DNA of 64,000 bases from Gammaproteobacteria bacterium (GTDB lineage Bacteria; Pseudomonadota; Gammaproteobacteria; Poriferisulfidales; GCA-002705445): assembly GCA_029268385.1 (NCBI GenBank), contig JAQWPG010000005.1, positions 62,001 through 126,000 of the forward strand, written 5' to 3'. A program made the position numbers and the translations under genes. The stretch's first letter is position 1. Each line of letters opens with the position of its first letter. The notes below the pieces were generated by a model. The model saw only the letters and a list, made by a program, of their open reading frames with translations. It searched no databases and had not been told where the DNA came from. Positions 56,754 through 64,000 of this stretch are shown here, in pieces.

Positions 56754-57998
56754 ATGATTGGGAATGGTAAAAATTTAATTGTTGGGCTTGATATTGGAAC
56801 TTCCAATGTAAAATCTATTGTTGGCTCTATAAACGAAGATAATGAAATTGACTTCCTTGGTTTTGGTAGAACAAAATCTCTGGGTATGAAAAGAGGAGTA
56901 GTTATTGATATTAGTTTAACTGTTCAATCTATTCAGAAATGTATAGAAGAGGCCGAGTATATCAGCGAAGAAAAGATAGATTCAGTTTATATAAGTATTT
57001 CAGGAAATCATATTCAGAGTTTTAATGCCACTGGTAGAGCAGCTATTGCTGATAACAAAGAAGTTTCAAAACAGGACTTAAAATCTGTTGAGGAATCTGC
57101 TAAAGCTATAACATTATCTAATGACCAGGAGATACTTCATGTATTATCAAAAGATTATGAGATTGATGGACAAGATGGGATTAAAGTTCCTTTGGGAATG
57201 TCTGGAATAGCCCTTGACGGCAGATACCACCTTGTAACTGGTGCAAAAAATGCCAGAGACAATTTAGAGAAGTGTGTAAAAAAATGTATTGGCTCAGGAA
57301 ATAAAAATTTAGAGCCTACAGATGTTGTTTTAGAGCAGCTTGCGTCAAGTATGTCAGTTTTAACAGAAGATGAAAAAGAGCTTGGCGTATGCTTAGTTGA
57401 TATTGGTGGCGGTACTACAGATATAGCTATATTTAGCAATGGGTCAATTGAATTCACATCTTCAGTTCCACTTGGTGGTGATCAGGTGACCAATGATCTT
57501 GCTCAAGCATTAAAAACTTCAACCTACAATGCAGAGGAACTTAAAATTAAATATGGATGTATTGCTAATGAGTTATCTAATGATGATATAATAGAGGTTC
57601 CAGGGGTAGGTGATAGAGCGTCCAGATCTATTCAAAGATACACATTAGTCGAGGTGATGAGTTTGCGTTACCAAGAAATTTTTAATTTTATAAATGAAAA
57701 AATCTTACAAAGTGGATTTGAGGAGAAGATACCTGCTGGCGTAGTACTTACTGGCGGAAGCTCAAAAGCTGAAGGCATAGTAGAGCTTGCAGAGGAAGTA
57801 TTTCATAAACAGGTTAGAGTAGGTATCCCACAATATTTACATGGCGGATCTGAAGATGTTGTAAAAAATCCTGAATATGCGGCAAGTGTAGGTTTACTTT
57901 TATATGCTAAAAAACGAACCAACCCTCAATTAGAAGACGTAAGCGAAGATTTTATGAATACAGCGAAAAAATTATTCCAGCGAATTTTCTACAATTAA
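56754..57998 (+). CDS. ftsA: Cell division protein FtsA
   Basis: A 414-residue actin-like ATPase that tethers FtsZ to the membrane. VGLDIGTSNVKSIVG, LVDIGGGTTDIAIF and VLTGGSSKAEGI form the nucleotide site. The C-terminal amphipathic helix (TAKKLFQRIFYN) is intact. The next gene is lpxC after a 111-bp gap. ftsZ, its usual neighbour, is missing at this site. Confidence 0.96.
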   Translation: MIGNGKNLIVGLDIGTSNVKSIVGSINEDNEIDFLGFGRTKSLGMKRGVVIDISLTVQSIQKCIEEAEYISEEKIDSVYISISGNHIQSFNATGRAAIADNKEVSKQDLKSVEESAKAITLSNDQEILHVLSKDYEIDGQDGIKVPLGMSGIALDGRYHLVTGAKNARDNLEKCVKKCIGSGNKNLEPTDVVLEQLASSMSVLTEDEKELGVCLVDIGGGTTDIAIFSNGSIEFTSSVPLGGDQVTNDLAQALKTSTYNAEELKIKYGCIANELSNDDIIEVPGVGDRASRSIQRYTLVEVMSLRYQEIFNFINEKILQSGFEEKIPAGVVLTGGSSKAEGIVELAEEVFHKQVRVGIPQYLHGGSEDVVKNPEYAASVGLLLYAKKRTNPQLEDVSEDFMNTAKKLFQRIFYN

Positions 57999-58060
57999 TT
58001 GATAAAATTACTATACAAATCATTAAATTGGCATAGTATATGCATAAATATATATAAACT

Positions 58061-58089
58061 TTGTTATAAATAGCTAATTTATATATAAT
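58061..58089 (+). promoter_or_regulatory. Sigma70 promoter for lpxC
   Basis: TTGTTA (58061-58066) and a perfect TATAAT (58084-58089) are separated by exactly 17 bases. AAGGA follows at 58091-58095, about 14 bases before the lpxC ATG. This gap is where ftsZ would normally be, so lpxC may have gained, or kept from the lost ftsZ neighbourhood, its own promoter. Confidence 0.65.
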
Positions 58090-58109
58090 AAAAGGAAAAT
58101 AAAAATTAA

Positions 58110-59030
58110 ATGATAAATCAAAGAACAATAAAAAATACTATTAAAGCCACAGGTATTGGCCTACATACAGGTAAAAAAATTACATTAACCTTAATACCCG
58201 CTCCTTCAGAAACAGGCATTATATTTATAAGAACAGATGTCGATTCAAATATAAAAATTAAGGCATGTCCAGAAAATGTTGGTGATACAACTTTATCCAC
58301 TACGTTAATATCAAATAATATTAAAGTTTCAACAGTTGAGCATTTGCTATCCGCTATTGCTGGCCTTGGGATTGATAATCTTTACGTTCATCTTGATGGG
58401 CCAGAGGTTCCAATAATGGACGGTAGTGCCGGGCCATTTGTTTTCCTACTTCAGTCAGCTGGAATTAAAGAACAAAATAAATCAAAAAAATTTATTAGAA
58501 TACTAAAACCGATAGCAGTTAATGATGAAGACTCAGGGAAATGGGTAAAATTTATGCCGTTTGAAGGTTTTAAAGTTGCATTTACTATAGGATTTAATCA
58601 CCCAGTTTTTAATGATAAGACTCACAGTGCAGTTTTAGATTTCTCAACAGTATCATTTGTTAAAGAAGTAAGTAGAGCTAGAACATTTGGATTTATGAGA
58701 GATGTTGAATTATTAAGATCTAAGAATTTAGCACTTGGAGGAAGCTTAGATAATGCAGTTGTAGTTGATGATCATAGAGTTTTGAATGAAGATGGTCTAA
58801 GATACGAAGACGAATTTGTAAAACATAAAATACTGGATGCTGTAGGAGATTTATATCTACTTGGTAAAAGTTTGATAGGCTCGTTTGAAGGATATAAGTC
58901 AGGACATGATTTGAATAACAAACTTCTTAGAAAGCTTTTAGAAAATCAAGATGCTTGGGAAGAGGTGGATTATGAATCAGCAGAAGATTTACCTATTAAT
59001 TATATGGATGCATATAGTACAGCTGAATAA
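58110..59030 (+). CDS. lpxC: UDP-3-O-acyl-GlcNAc deacetylase
   Basis: A 306-residue zinc deacetylase, the committed step of lipid A synthesis. Zinc ligands are in STVEHLLSA and in [10 protein letters not shown] (His and Asp). GIGLHTGKK and TFGFMRD are also seen. It agrees with the presence of the Lpt and KdsD genes, so the cell makes lipopolysaccharide. Confidence 0.96.
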   Translation: MINQRTIKNTIKATGIGLHTGKKITLTLIPAPSETGIIFIRTDVDSNIKIKACPENVGDTTLSTTLISNNIKVSTVEHLLSAIAGLGIDNLYVHLDGPEVPIMDGSAGPFVFLLQSAGIKEQNKSKKFIRILKPIAVNDEDSGKWVKFMPFEGFKVAFTIGFNHPVFNDKTHSAVLDFSTVSFVKEVSRARTFGFMRDVELLRSKNLALGGSLDNAVVVDDHRVLNEDGLRYEDEFVKHKILDAVGDLYLLGKSLIGSFEGYKSGHDLNNKLLRKLLENQDAWEEVDYESAEDLPINYMDAYSTAE

Positions 59031-59033
59031 TAA

Positions 59034-59321
59034 TTAAATACTAGGGTTTCTTATAATTTTAAACTTAATTTTTTTTATTTTCCTACTTAGTAAACTAGAA
59101 AATTCAAAATTTATATCTTTGATAATTTCACGCTGATAGTTTCTAGCAAGACTTAAATTTGAACTATTGATTGCACCAAGTACCAAAATATTTTCAGTAA
59201 TATTGCATGCGTAACACATAGTTTTGCTGTTTGTATACTTTACAAGATATTTTGTAATTTCCTCAAGTATTTTAGCTTTCTCTAATATACTAATATCTAT
59301 GTGGCTACTAAGTTTTTTCAT
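59034..59321 (-). CDS. dciA: DciA-like DUF721 protein
   Basis: A 95-residue protein with the DUF721 pattern: a central segment of alternating strands, then LARNYQREIIKDIN and a basic end KKIKKIKFKI-like (here SRKIKKIKFKI). DciA loads the replicative helicase in bacteria without DnaC. Its place between lpxC and the M23 peptidase gene, in minus orientation, matches Pseudomonas. I chose the ATG at 59321. A longer frame from 59390 would overlap the peptidase start and add a non-homologous leader. Confidence 0.62.
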   Translation of the reverse strand: MKKLSSHIDISILEKAKILEEITKYLVKYTNSKTMCYACNITENILVLGAINSSNLSLARNYQREIIKDINFEFSSLLSRKIKKIKFKIIRNPSI

Positions 59322-59384
59322 ATATATAATATTATTAATGCAAATAAGTTGTATAATAACCATCTTTAATAAAATTTTAAAAAA

Positions 59385-60317
59385 ATGCAAATAGTAATTT
59401 TCAAATCTAATAAAAACAAATCGTCTTCATACAAGGTTAATGGATTAATGTTTTTAGCTATGACGAGTTTTGTAGTCGTATTTTTAACATTTATGTTTTC
59501 TTCACCAGCATACATATATGGTTATAAAAATGGTTACATAGAATCAAATGAAGATAGGTTGAAAGATATAGCAAAGTATCAAAATGATATTGAGCTAATA
59601 AAAAATGAGAATAAAGAAAAGATGGAGTTCTTTTCTCAAAAGTTAATAACTATTTCCTCGGAAATACACAACCTAAATGCGCTAGGAAATAAGATATCGC
59701 ATATTGCCAAACTCAACAAGAAAGAATTTAATTTTGAAAACCCAAAATATATTGGAGGAAAAAATAAAATTAATATTGAGTTTGAGTATAATTCAGATTT
59801 TGAAAAATATTTAGACCTTATGCTAAATGATCTTAAAATAAAGAGCGATGATTTGAATTATGCATACAAAATTATAAATAATATGGAAATGAAAGAGCAA
59901 TTTTTCCCTTCAGGATTTCCATCGTTATCTGGATACATATCTTCAGAGTATGGGGCTCGAATTAATCCAATCTCTAAGAAAAATCATTTTCATAAAGGTA
60001 TAGATATAGCGCATAAGATTGAAACTAATATAACTTCGCTTGCTGCTGGGGAAGTAGTTTTTTCAGGAAAAAAATATGGATATGGTAATTTAGTAGTTAT
60101 TAATCACTTAAATGGTTATACAACAAAGTATGCACATAATAATAGAAATCTTGTAAAGATAGGTGAAAAGGTTAGAAAAGGGCAAGTGATAGCAAAAATG
60201 GGGTCTACAGGGCACTCTACAGGTCCTCACGTCCATCTTGAGATATTAAAAAACAACAAGCACATAAACCCAAATAAATTTATTCATTATAGAGAAAAGT
60301 TTTCTAAAAGAGATTAG
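59385..60317 (+). CDS. M23 family (LytM-type) peptidase
   Basis: A 310-residue envelope protein. One membrane helix (about 19-40) is followed by a coiled-coil segment and a C-terminal LytM domain with the zinc motif HKGIDIA and the pair GPHVHLEI. The metal ligands look intact, so it is probably an active peptidoglycan endopeptidase and not a regulator. It precedes secA by 21 bp, a typical gammaproteobacterial arrangement. Confidence 0.9.
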   Translation: MQIVIFKSNKNKSSSYKVNGLMFLAMTSFVVVFLTFMFSSPAYIYGYKNGYIESNEDRLKDIAKYQNDIELIKNENKEKMEFFSQKLITISSEIHNLNALGNKISHIAKLNKKEFNFENPKYIGGKNKINIEFEYNSDFEKYLDLMLNDLKIKSDDLNYAYKIINNMEMKEQFFPSGFPSLSGYISSEYGARINPISKKNHFHKGIDIAHKIETNITSLAAGEVVFSGKKYGYGNLVVINHLNGYTTKYAHNNRNLVKIGEKVRKGQVIAKMGSTGHSTGPHVHLEILKNNKHINPNKFIHYREKFSKRD

Positions 60318-60338
60318 AGATTTTTAAAAGGTAGAATT

Positions 60339-62891
60339 ATGAATATTTTAAAAAAAATTATTGGCAGTAGAAACGATAGAATTTTAAAAAATTATCAAAA
60401 AATATTAAGTAATGTCAACTCGTACTCAGACGAGATGCGAAGTATAGATAGTAAAGAATTTCCAAGTATTACAACAAGACTTAAAAAGAGACATCAAAAC
60501 GGCGAAAGCCTTAGCGAAATATTACCATATGCCTATGCGTTAGTAAGAGAAGCCTCAGATAGAATAATGAACATGAGACATTTTGATGAGCAAATTCTTG
60601 GTGGCATAGCTCTAAATGATGGAAAAATAGCAGAAATGAAAACTGGGGAAGGAAAAACTCTGGTAGCGACATTGCCTGCTTACCTAAACGCTTTATCCGG
60701 TAATGGAGTTCATATAATTACAGTAAATGATTATCTCGCGAAAAGAGATTGTGACTGGATGTCAAAATTATATAATTTTTTAGGATTAACAACAGGAGTT
60801 ATCTTATCTGGCCAAAGTATAGAAGACAAAAAAAAATCTTATAAGTCAGATATCATTTATGGAACAAATAATGAATTTGGTTTTGACTATTTAAGAGATA
60901 ATATGGTTTATTCTTTAAAAGAAAAAACTCAAAATAAATTATCTTTTGCCATAGTTGATGAAGTTGATTCAATATTAATCGACGAAGCCAGAACCCCGTT
61001 AATAATATCTGGTGCTACAGACGAAAGCTCGAAGCTTTATAAAAAAATTAATAGTTTAGTTAAGGATTTAAAGAAAGGAAATGAAGAAGACGAAAGCGGA
61101 GACTTTTTCTTAGATGAAAAATCTAAGCAAGCTTTTTTATCAGAAAAAGGACATGAAACGTATGAGAATTTATTAATTAAAAATAAAGTCATTCAGCCTG
61201 ATGAAAGTCTATATGATCCAAAATATATAAATTTATTACATTATATTGGAACTGCACTTCGAGCTCATAATTTATTTATAAAGGATATAGATTATATTGT
61301 TGAAGACTCAAAGGTAATTATTATTGATGAGTTCACAGGAAGAAAAATGCTTGGAAGAAGGTGGGGTGAGGGGCTTCATCAAGCTATAGAAGCTAAGGAA
61401 AACCTGTCAATTGAAAATGAGAATCAGACTTTAGCATCAATAACCTTTCAAAATTATTTTAGACTTTATAAAAAACTATCTGGAATGACGGGAACAGCAG
61501 ATACAGAGGCGCAAGAATTTCAAGAAATATACAGCCTAGAAGTAATAATAATTCCTCCGCATAAAAAGATGATAAGAACAGACTTGGGGGATCTCGTATA
61601 TCTCACTATGGAAGAAAAGTACAATGCTATTATTGAAGATGTTAAAAAGTGCAAAAAAAATAATCAGCCGGTACTAATAGGAACAGCTTCCATTGAATCA
61701 TCCGAATACTTGTCGAAAGCATTAAATAAAGAAAAAATCTCGCACAATGTTCTTAATGCAAAGCAACACGAAAGAGAGTCTATGATCATTGAAAATGCTG
61801 GAATAGCTGGAGGCGTAACAATTGCAACAAATATGGCAGGAAGAGGAACAGATATAGTACTTGGCGGGAAAAATGAGGCAGGTTCATTGAATTGGCATCA
61901 AGAAAATAAGAAAGTTCTTGAAAATGGCGGCTTACATGTAATTGGAACAGAGAGGCATGAATCAAGACGGGTTGATAATCAGCTAAGAGGTAGATCGGGT
62001 AGACAAGGTGATCCAGGTTCTTCTAGATTCTATTTATCACTAGAAGACAATTTAATGAGAATTTTTGCATCTGAAAAAGTAAGTTCGATAATGAAAAAGC
62101 TAGGAATGGAGCAGGGAGAAGCGATTGAACATAATTGGGTTACTAAAGCTATTGGAAATGCGCAAAAGAAAGTCGAAGGCCACAATTTTGATATAAGAAA
62201 GCATCTTTTAGATTATGATGACGTAGCTAATGAGCAAAGAAAATATATATATAACAAAAGAAATAACTTTTTAGAAAAAGAAAACAGAAAAGAAACTGTG
62301 AATCAAATAATAGAAGAGGTATTTTCAGAATTAATTGAAAACAATATAAATGTAAATAGTATTGAGGATATAGAAATAAACGATATTCTCCAAAGAGATT
62401 TCCATGTAAATATAAACGCAAAAGAAATTATAAAAAACTCACAAAAAAAAGATGATGCAATAAAAAAATGTTTAGAAGAAATTAAGGATATATATAAAAA
62501 GAATATATCTGAGCTATCAGAGGAAATATATTTAGACCTAATAAAAGAAATATTTATAAATATTATAGATAAATCATGGATTGAGCATATTCAGTCTATG
62601 GATTATTTAAGACAAGGAATAGGGTTAAGAAGCTATGCACAAAAAAATCCAAAACAAGAGTATAAAAGGGAAGCATTTGAGATGTTTGCCATAATGCAAA
62701 ATAATGTGCATTATAGCTTTATAAGTATGTTATTTAGACTTGATTATAAGTTGAACTTTGAAAAAAAAGAATCCGAAAGCAAAAATAAATTAATACAGAC
62801 TAGCTCAGATAATAAAACAAATAAGAAACCAAATTCAATTAAAAATTCTCAAAAAAGAAGTAGAAAGTCAAAGAAAAAAAGAAAAAAATAA
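60339..62891 (+). CDS. secA: Protein translocase ATPase SecA
   Basis: An 850-residue SecA. MKTGEGKTLVATLP (Walker A, about residue 100), the DEAD-type DEVDSILIDEARTP (about 206) and LRGRSGRQGDPG are intact. It drives Sec-dependent export. The C-terminus is a lysine/arginine tail (KKKRKK) without the cysteine-rich zinc motif that binds SecB and lipids in Escherichia coli. AAAGGT precedes the ATG. Confidence 0.96.
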   Translation: MNILKKIIGSRNDRILKNYQKILSNVNSYSDEMRSIDSKEFPSITTRLKKRHQNGESLSEILPYAYALVREASDRIMNMRHFDEQILGGIALNDGKIAEMKTGEGKTLVATLPAYLNALSGNGVHIITVNDYLAKRDCDWMSKLYNFLGLTTGVILSGQSIEDKKKSYKSDIIYGTNNEFGFDYLRDNMVYSLKEKTQNKLSFAIVDEVDSILIDEARTPLIISGATDESSKLYKKINSLVKDLKKGNEEDESGDFFLDEKSKQAFLSEKGHETYENLLIKNKVIQPDESLYDPKYINLLHYIGTALRAHNLFIKDIDYIVEDSKVIIIDEFTGRKMLGRRWGEGLHQAIEAKENLSIENENQTLASITFQNYFRLYKKLSGMTGTADTEAQEFQEIYSLEVIIIPPHKKMIRTDLGDLVYLTMEEKYNAIIEDVKKCKKNNQPVLIGTASIESSEYLSKALNKEKISHNVLNAKQHERESMIIENAGIAGGVTIATNMAGRGTDIVLGGKNEAGSLNWHQENKKVLENGGLHVIGTERHESRRVDNQLRGRSGRQGDPGSSRFYLSLEDNLMRIFASEKVSSIMKKLGMEQGEAIEHNWVTKAIGNAQKKVEGHNFDIRKHLLDYDDVANEQRKYIYNKRNNFLEKENRKETVNQIIEEVFSELIENNINVNSIEDIEINDILQRDFHVNINAKEIIKNSQKKDDAIKKCLEEIKDIYKKNISELSEEIYLDLIKEIFINIIDKSWIEHIQSMDYLRQGIGLRSYAQKNPKQEYKREAFEMFAIMQNNVHYSFISMLFRLDYKLNFEKKESESKNKLIQTSSDNKTNKKPNSIKNSQKRSRKSKKKRKK

Positions 62892-62928
62892 TAATCAATT
62901 TAAATTATGTAAAGATAAAGTAATCAAA

Positions 62929-64000
62929 ATGATGAAAAAAAAAGATGTTAAAATACATGGTGTAAACGGAATTAGCTTGTCCTCAGTGCACTCTGGAATG
63001 TACGCTAAAAAAAGGCTTGATTTATCAATTTTAGAAATTTCTTCTGGTTCAAATATCGCAGGAGTTTTCACAAAAAATAAAGCAAAATCACCATCTGTAA
63101 TTATATCTAATAAAAATATAAATAAATATTGCCCCAAGTATCTTATTGTTAACTCCGGAAATGCAAATGCTGGAACAGGTGATGAAGGTTTAAAAGACAT
63201 AAATAAATATTGTAAAAAACTTTCACTTGCGGCCTCTTGTAAAACTGAAGAAATTCTTGTTTTTTCAACTGGAGTTATTGGTGAAAGAATAAAGACTTCC
63301 AATATAATAAAATCAATTCCAAAATTACTTAAAAATTTATGCACAGATAGCTGGATTGATTTCTCAAATTCAATTTTAACAACAGATACTTGCAATAAAA
63401 TTATATCTAAAAAAATTAAGATATCGGGAAAAATTATAACAATAACCGGTGTTGCTAAAGGTTCTGGAATGATTATGCCCAATATGGCCACTATGCTTTC
63501 ATTTGTTGCTACAGATATGAAAATAGGAAAAACAGAACTTAAAAAAATGTTAAAAAAACTTACAGAATCCTCTTACAATATGATAACTGTTGACGGTGAC
63601 ACATCTACTAATGATTCAAGTATATTAATAGCAACCGGAAAATCATTATTAAGTTACGAAAGTCTTACATTAAAAGATAAAAAAATATTTTATAAGTGCA
63701 TTGAGAGTATATATAAAGAATTAGCAAAAAAAATTATTTATGACGGTGAGGGCGCAACAAAATTTGTTACAATTAATGTTAAAAAAGTTAATACAAAAAA
63801 ACAAGGCAAAGAAATTGCAATGTCAATTGCAAATTCACTCTTAGTTAAAACTGCATTATTTGCGCAAGATCCAAATTGGGGCCGTATACTATCGGCAATT
63901 GGAAACGCCAACATAAATATAAAAAATTTATCAAATATAACTATATCCTTAGGGAAAATACTAATATTTAAAGATAATAAATTGTATAAAAAATACAATG
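62929..64000 (+). CDS. argJ: Bifunctional glutamate N-acetyltransferase/ornithine acetyltransferase, partial
   Basis: An open frame from ATG at 62929 (or the next ATG, 62932) to the right edge, about 357 codons. The C-terminal part is missing. NSGNANAGTG, FSTGVIGE and the autocleavage site NMATML (near residue 184, the threonine becomes the nucleophile) identify ArgJ, which recycles the acetyl group in arginine synthesis. secA-argJ is the Pseudomonas order. The terminal sequence AQDPNWGRI is also characteristic. Confidence 0.94.
   Translation, partial: MMKKKDVKIHGVNGISLSSVHSGMYAKKRLDLSILEISSGSNIAGVFTKNKAKSPSVIISNKNINKYCPKYLIVNSGNANAGTGDEGLKDINKYCKKLSLAASCKTEEILVFSTGVIGERIKTSNIIKSIPKLLKNLCTDSWIDFSNSILTTDTCNKIISKKIKISGKIITITGVAKGSGMIMPNMATMLSFVATDMKIGKTELKKMLKKLTESSYNMITVDGDTSTNDSSILIATGKSLLSYESLTLKDKKIFYKCIESIYKELAKKIIYDGEGATKFVTINVKKVNTKKQGKEIAMSIANSLLVKTALFAQDPNWGRILSAIGNANINIKNLSNITISLGKILIFKDNKLYKKYN

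Noticed and set aside
62895-63998. Two minus-strand frames at the right edge
   Set aside because: They are antisense to argJ, which has clear family motifs in the plus strand.
1-64000. CRISPR arrays, prophage, insertion sequences, tRNA genes
   Set aside because: No regularly spaced repeats, transposase or phage genes, terminal repeats or tRNA-like T-loop sequences were seen in the few intergenic gaps.

Overview
The window reads as chromosomal DNA of an A+T-rich, streamlined gammaproteobacterium, probably a free-living marine methylotroph. This rests on gene content and order, not on a 16S gene. Genes are packed with short gaps or few-base overlaps. I see no tRNA, rRNA operon, insertion sequence, prophage or CRISPR array. 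The gammaproteobacterial signs are the divergent lpoA/rsmI pair followed by rnpB and mraZ, the rpoN-lptBAC-kdsD block, murA-hisGDC, petABC-sspA, and lpxC-dciA-M23 peptidase-secA-argJ. The order matches the arrangement I know from Pseudomonas, with several losses and rearrangements.

Layout. 1-1054 (minus): a partial AmgK-like sugar kinase running off the left edge and a tiny lipoprotein gene overlapping its start. 1093-4878 (plus): an acetolactate-synthase-like ThDP enzyme overlapping an aldehyde dehydrogenase, then a secreted protein of unknown function. 4945-12822 (minus): a C1-assimilation operon in transcription order 5-formyl-THF cyclo-ligase, an Ftr-type formyltransferase, folD, sga, mcl, mtkA, mtkB, hprA. 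13058-20119: cysG, a small ferredoxin, metG, apbC, dcd, a PGPGW membrane protein, mgtE. 20186-24317 (minus): rpoN, lptB, lptA, lptC, kdsD. 24453-32932 (plus): an RND/MMPL exporter, mlaC, murA, hisG, a DAHP synthase, hisD, hisC. 33017-36356 (plus): petABC and sspA. 36353-39013 (minus): a GlcD-like FAD oxidase and a short LpoA-like lipoprotein. 39008-64000 (mostly plus): rsmI, rnpB, the division and cell-wall (dcw) cluster, lpxC, dciA (minus), an M23 peptidase, secA and a partial argJ.

How it fits together. The operon supplies five core serine-cycle enzymes: serine-glyoxylate aminotransferase, hydroxypyruvate reductase, both malate-CoA ligase subunits and malyl-CoA lyase. FolD supplies the methylene-THF step. 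The unusual part is an orphan homologue of formylmethanofuran:H4MPT formyltransferase, 3 bp from a 5-formyl-THF cyclo-ligase and followed by folD. No other methanopterin-pathway gene is in the window. The order suggests a folate-based formyl route (formyl donor to 5-formyl-THF to methenyl-THF to methylene-THF) feeding the serine cycle. The ThDP enzyme/aldehyde dehydrogenase pair resembles the cyanobacterial 2-oxoglutarate decarboxylase/succinate-semialdehyde dehydrogenase bypass.

The dcw cluster is rearranged. ftsZ is not between ftsA and lpxC. It lies between ftsI and murE, followed by an entericidin-like lipoprotein gene. A three-repeat MraZ operator precedes mraZ. The MlaFED transporter genes normally found beside mlaC are replaced here by one RND/MMPL gene.
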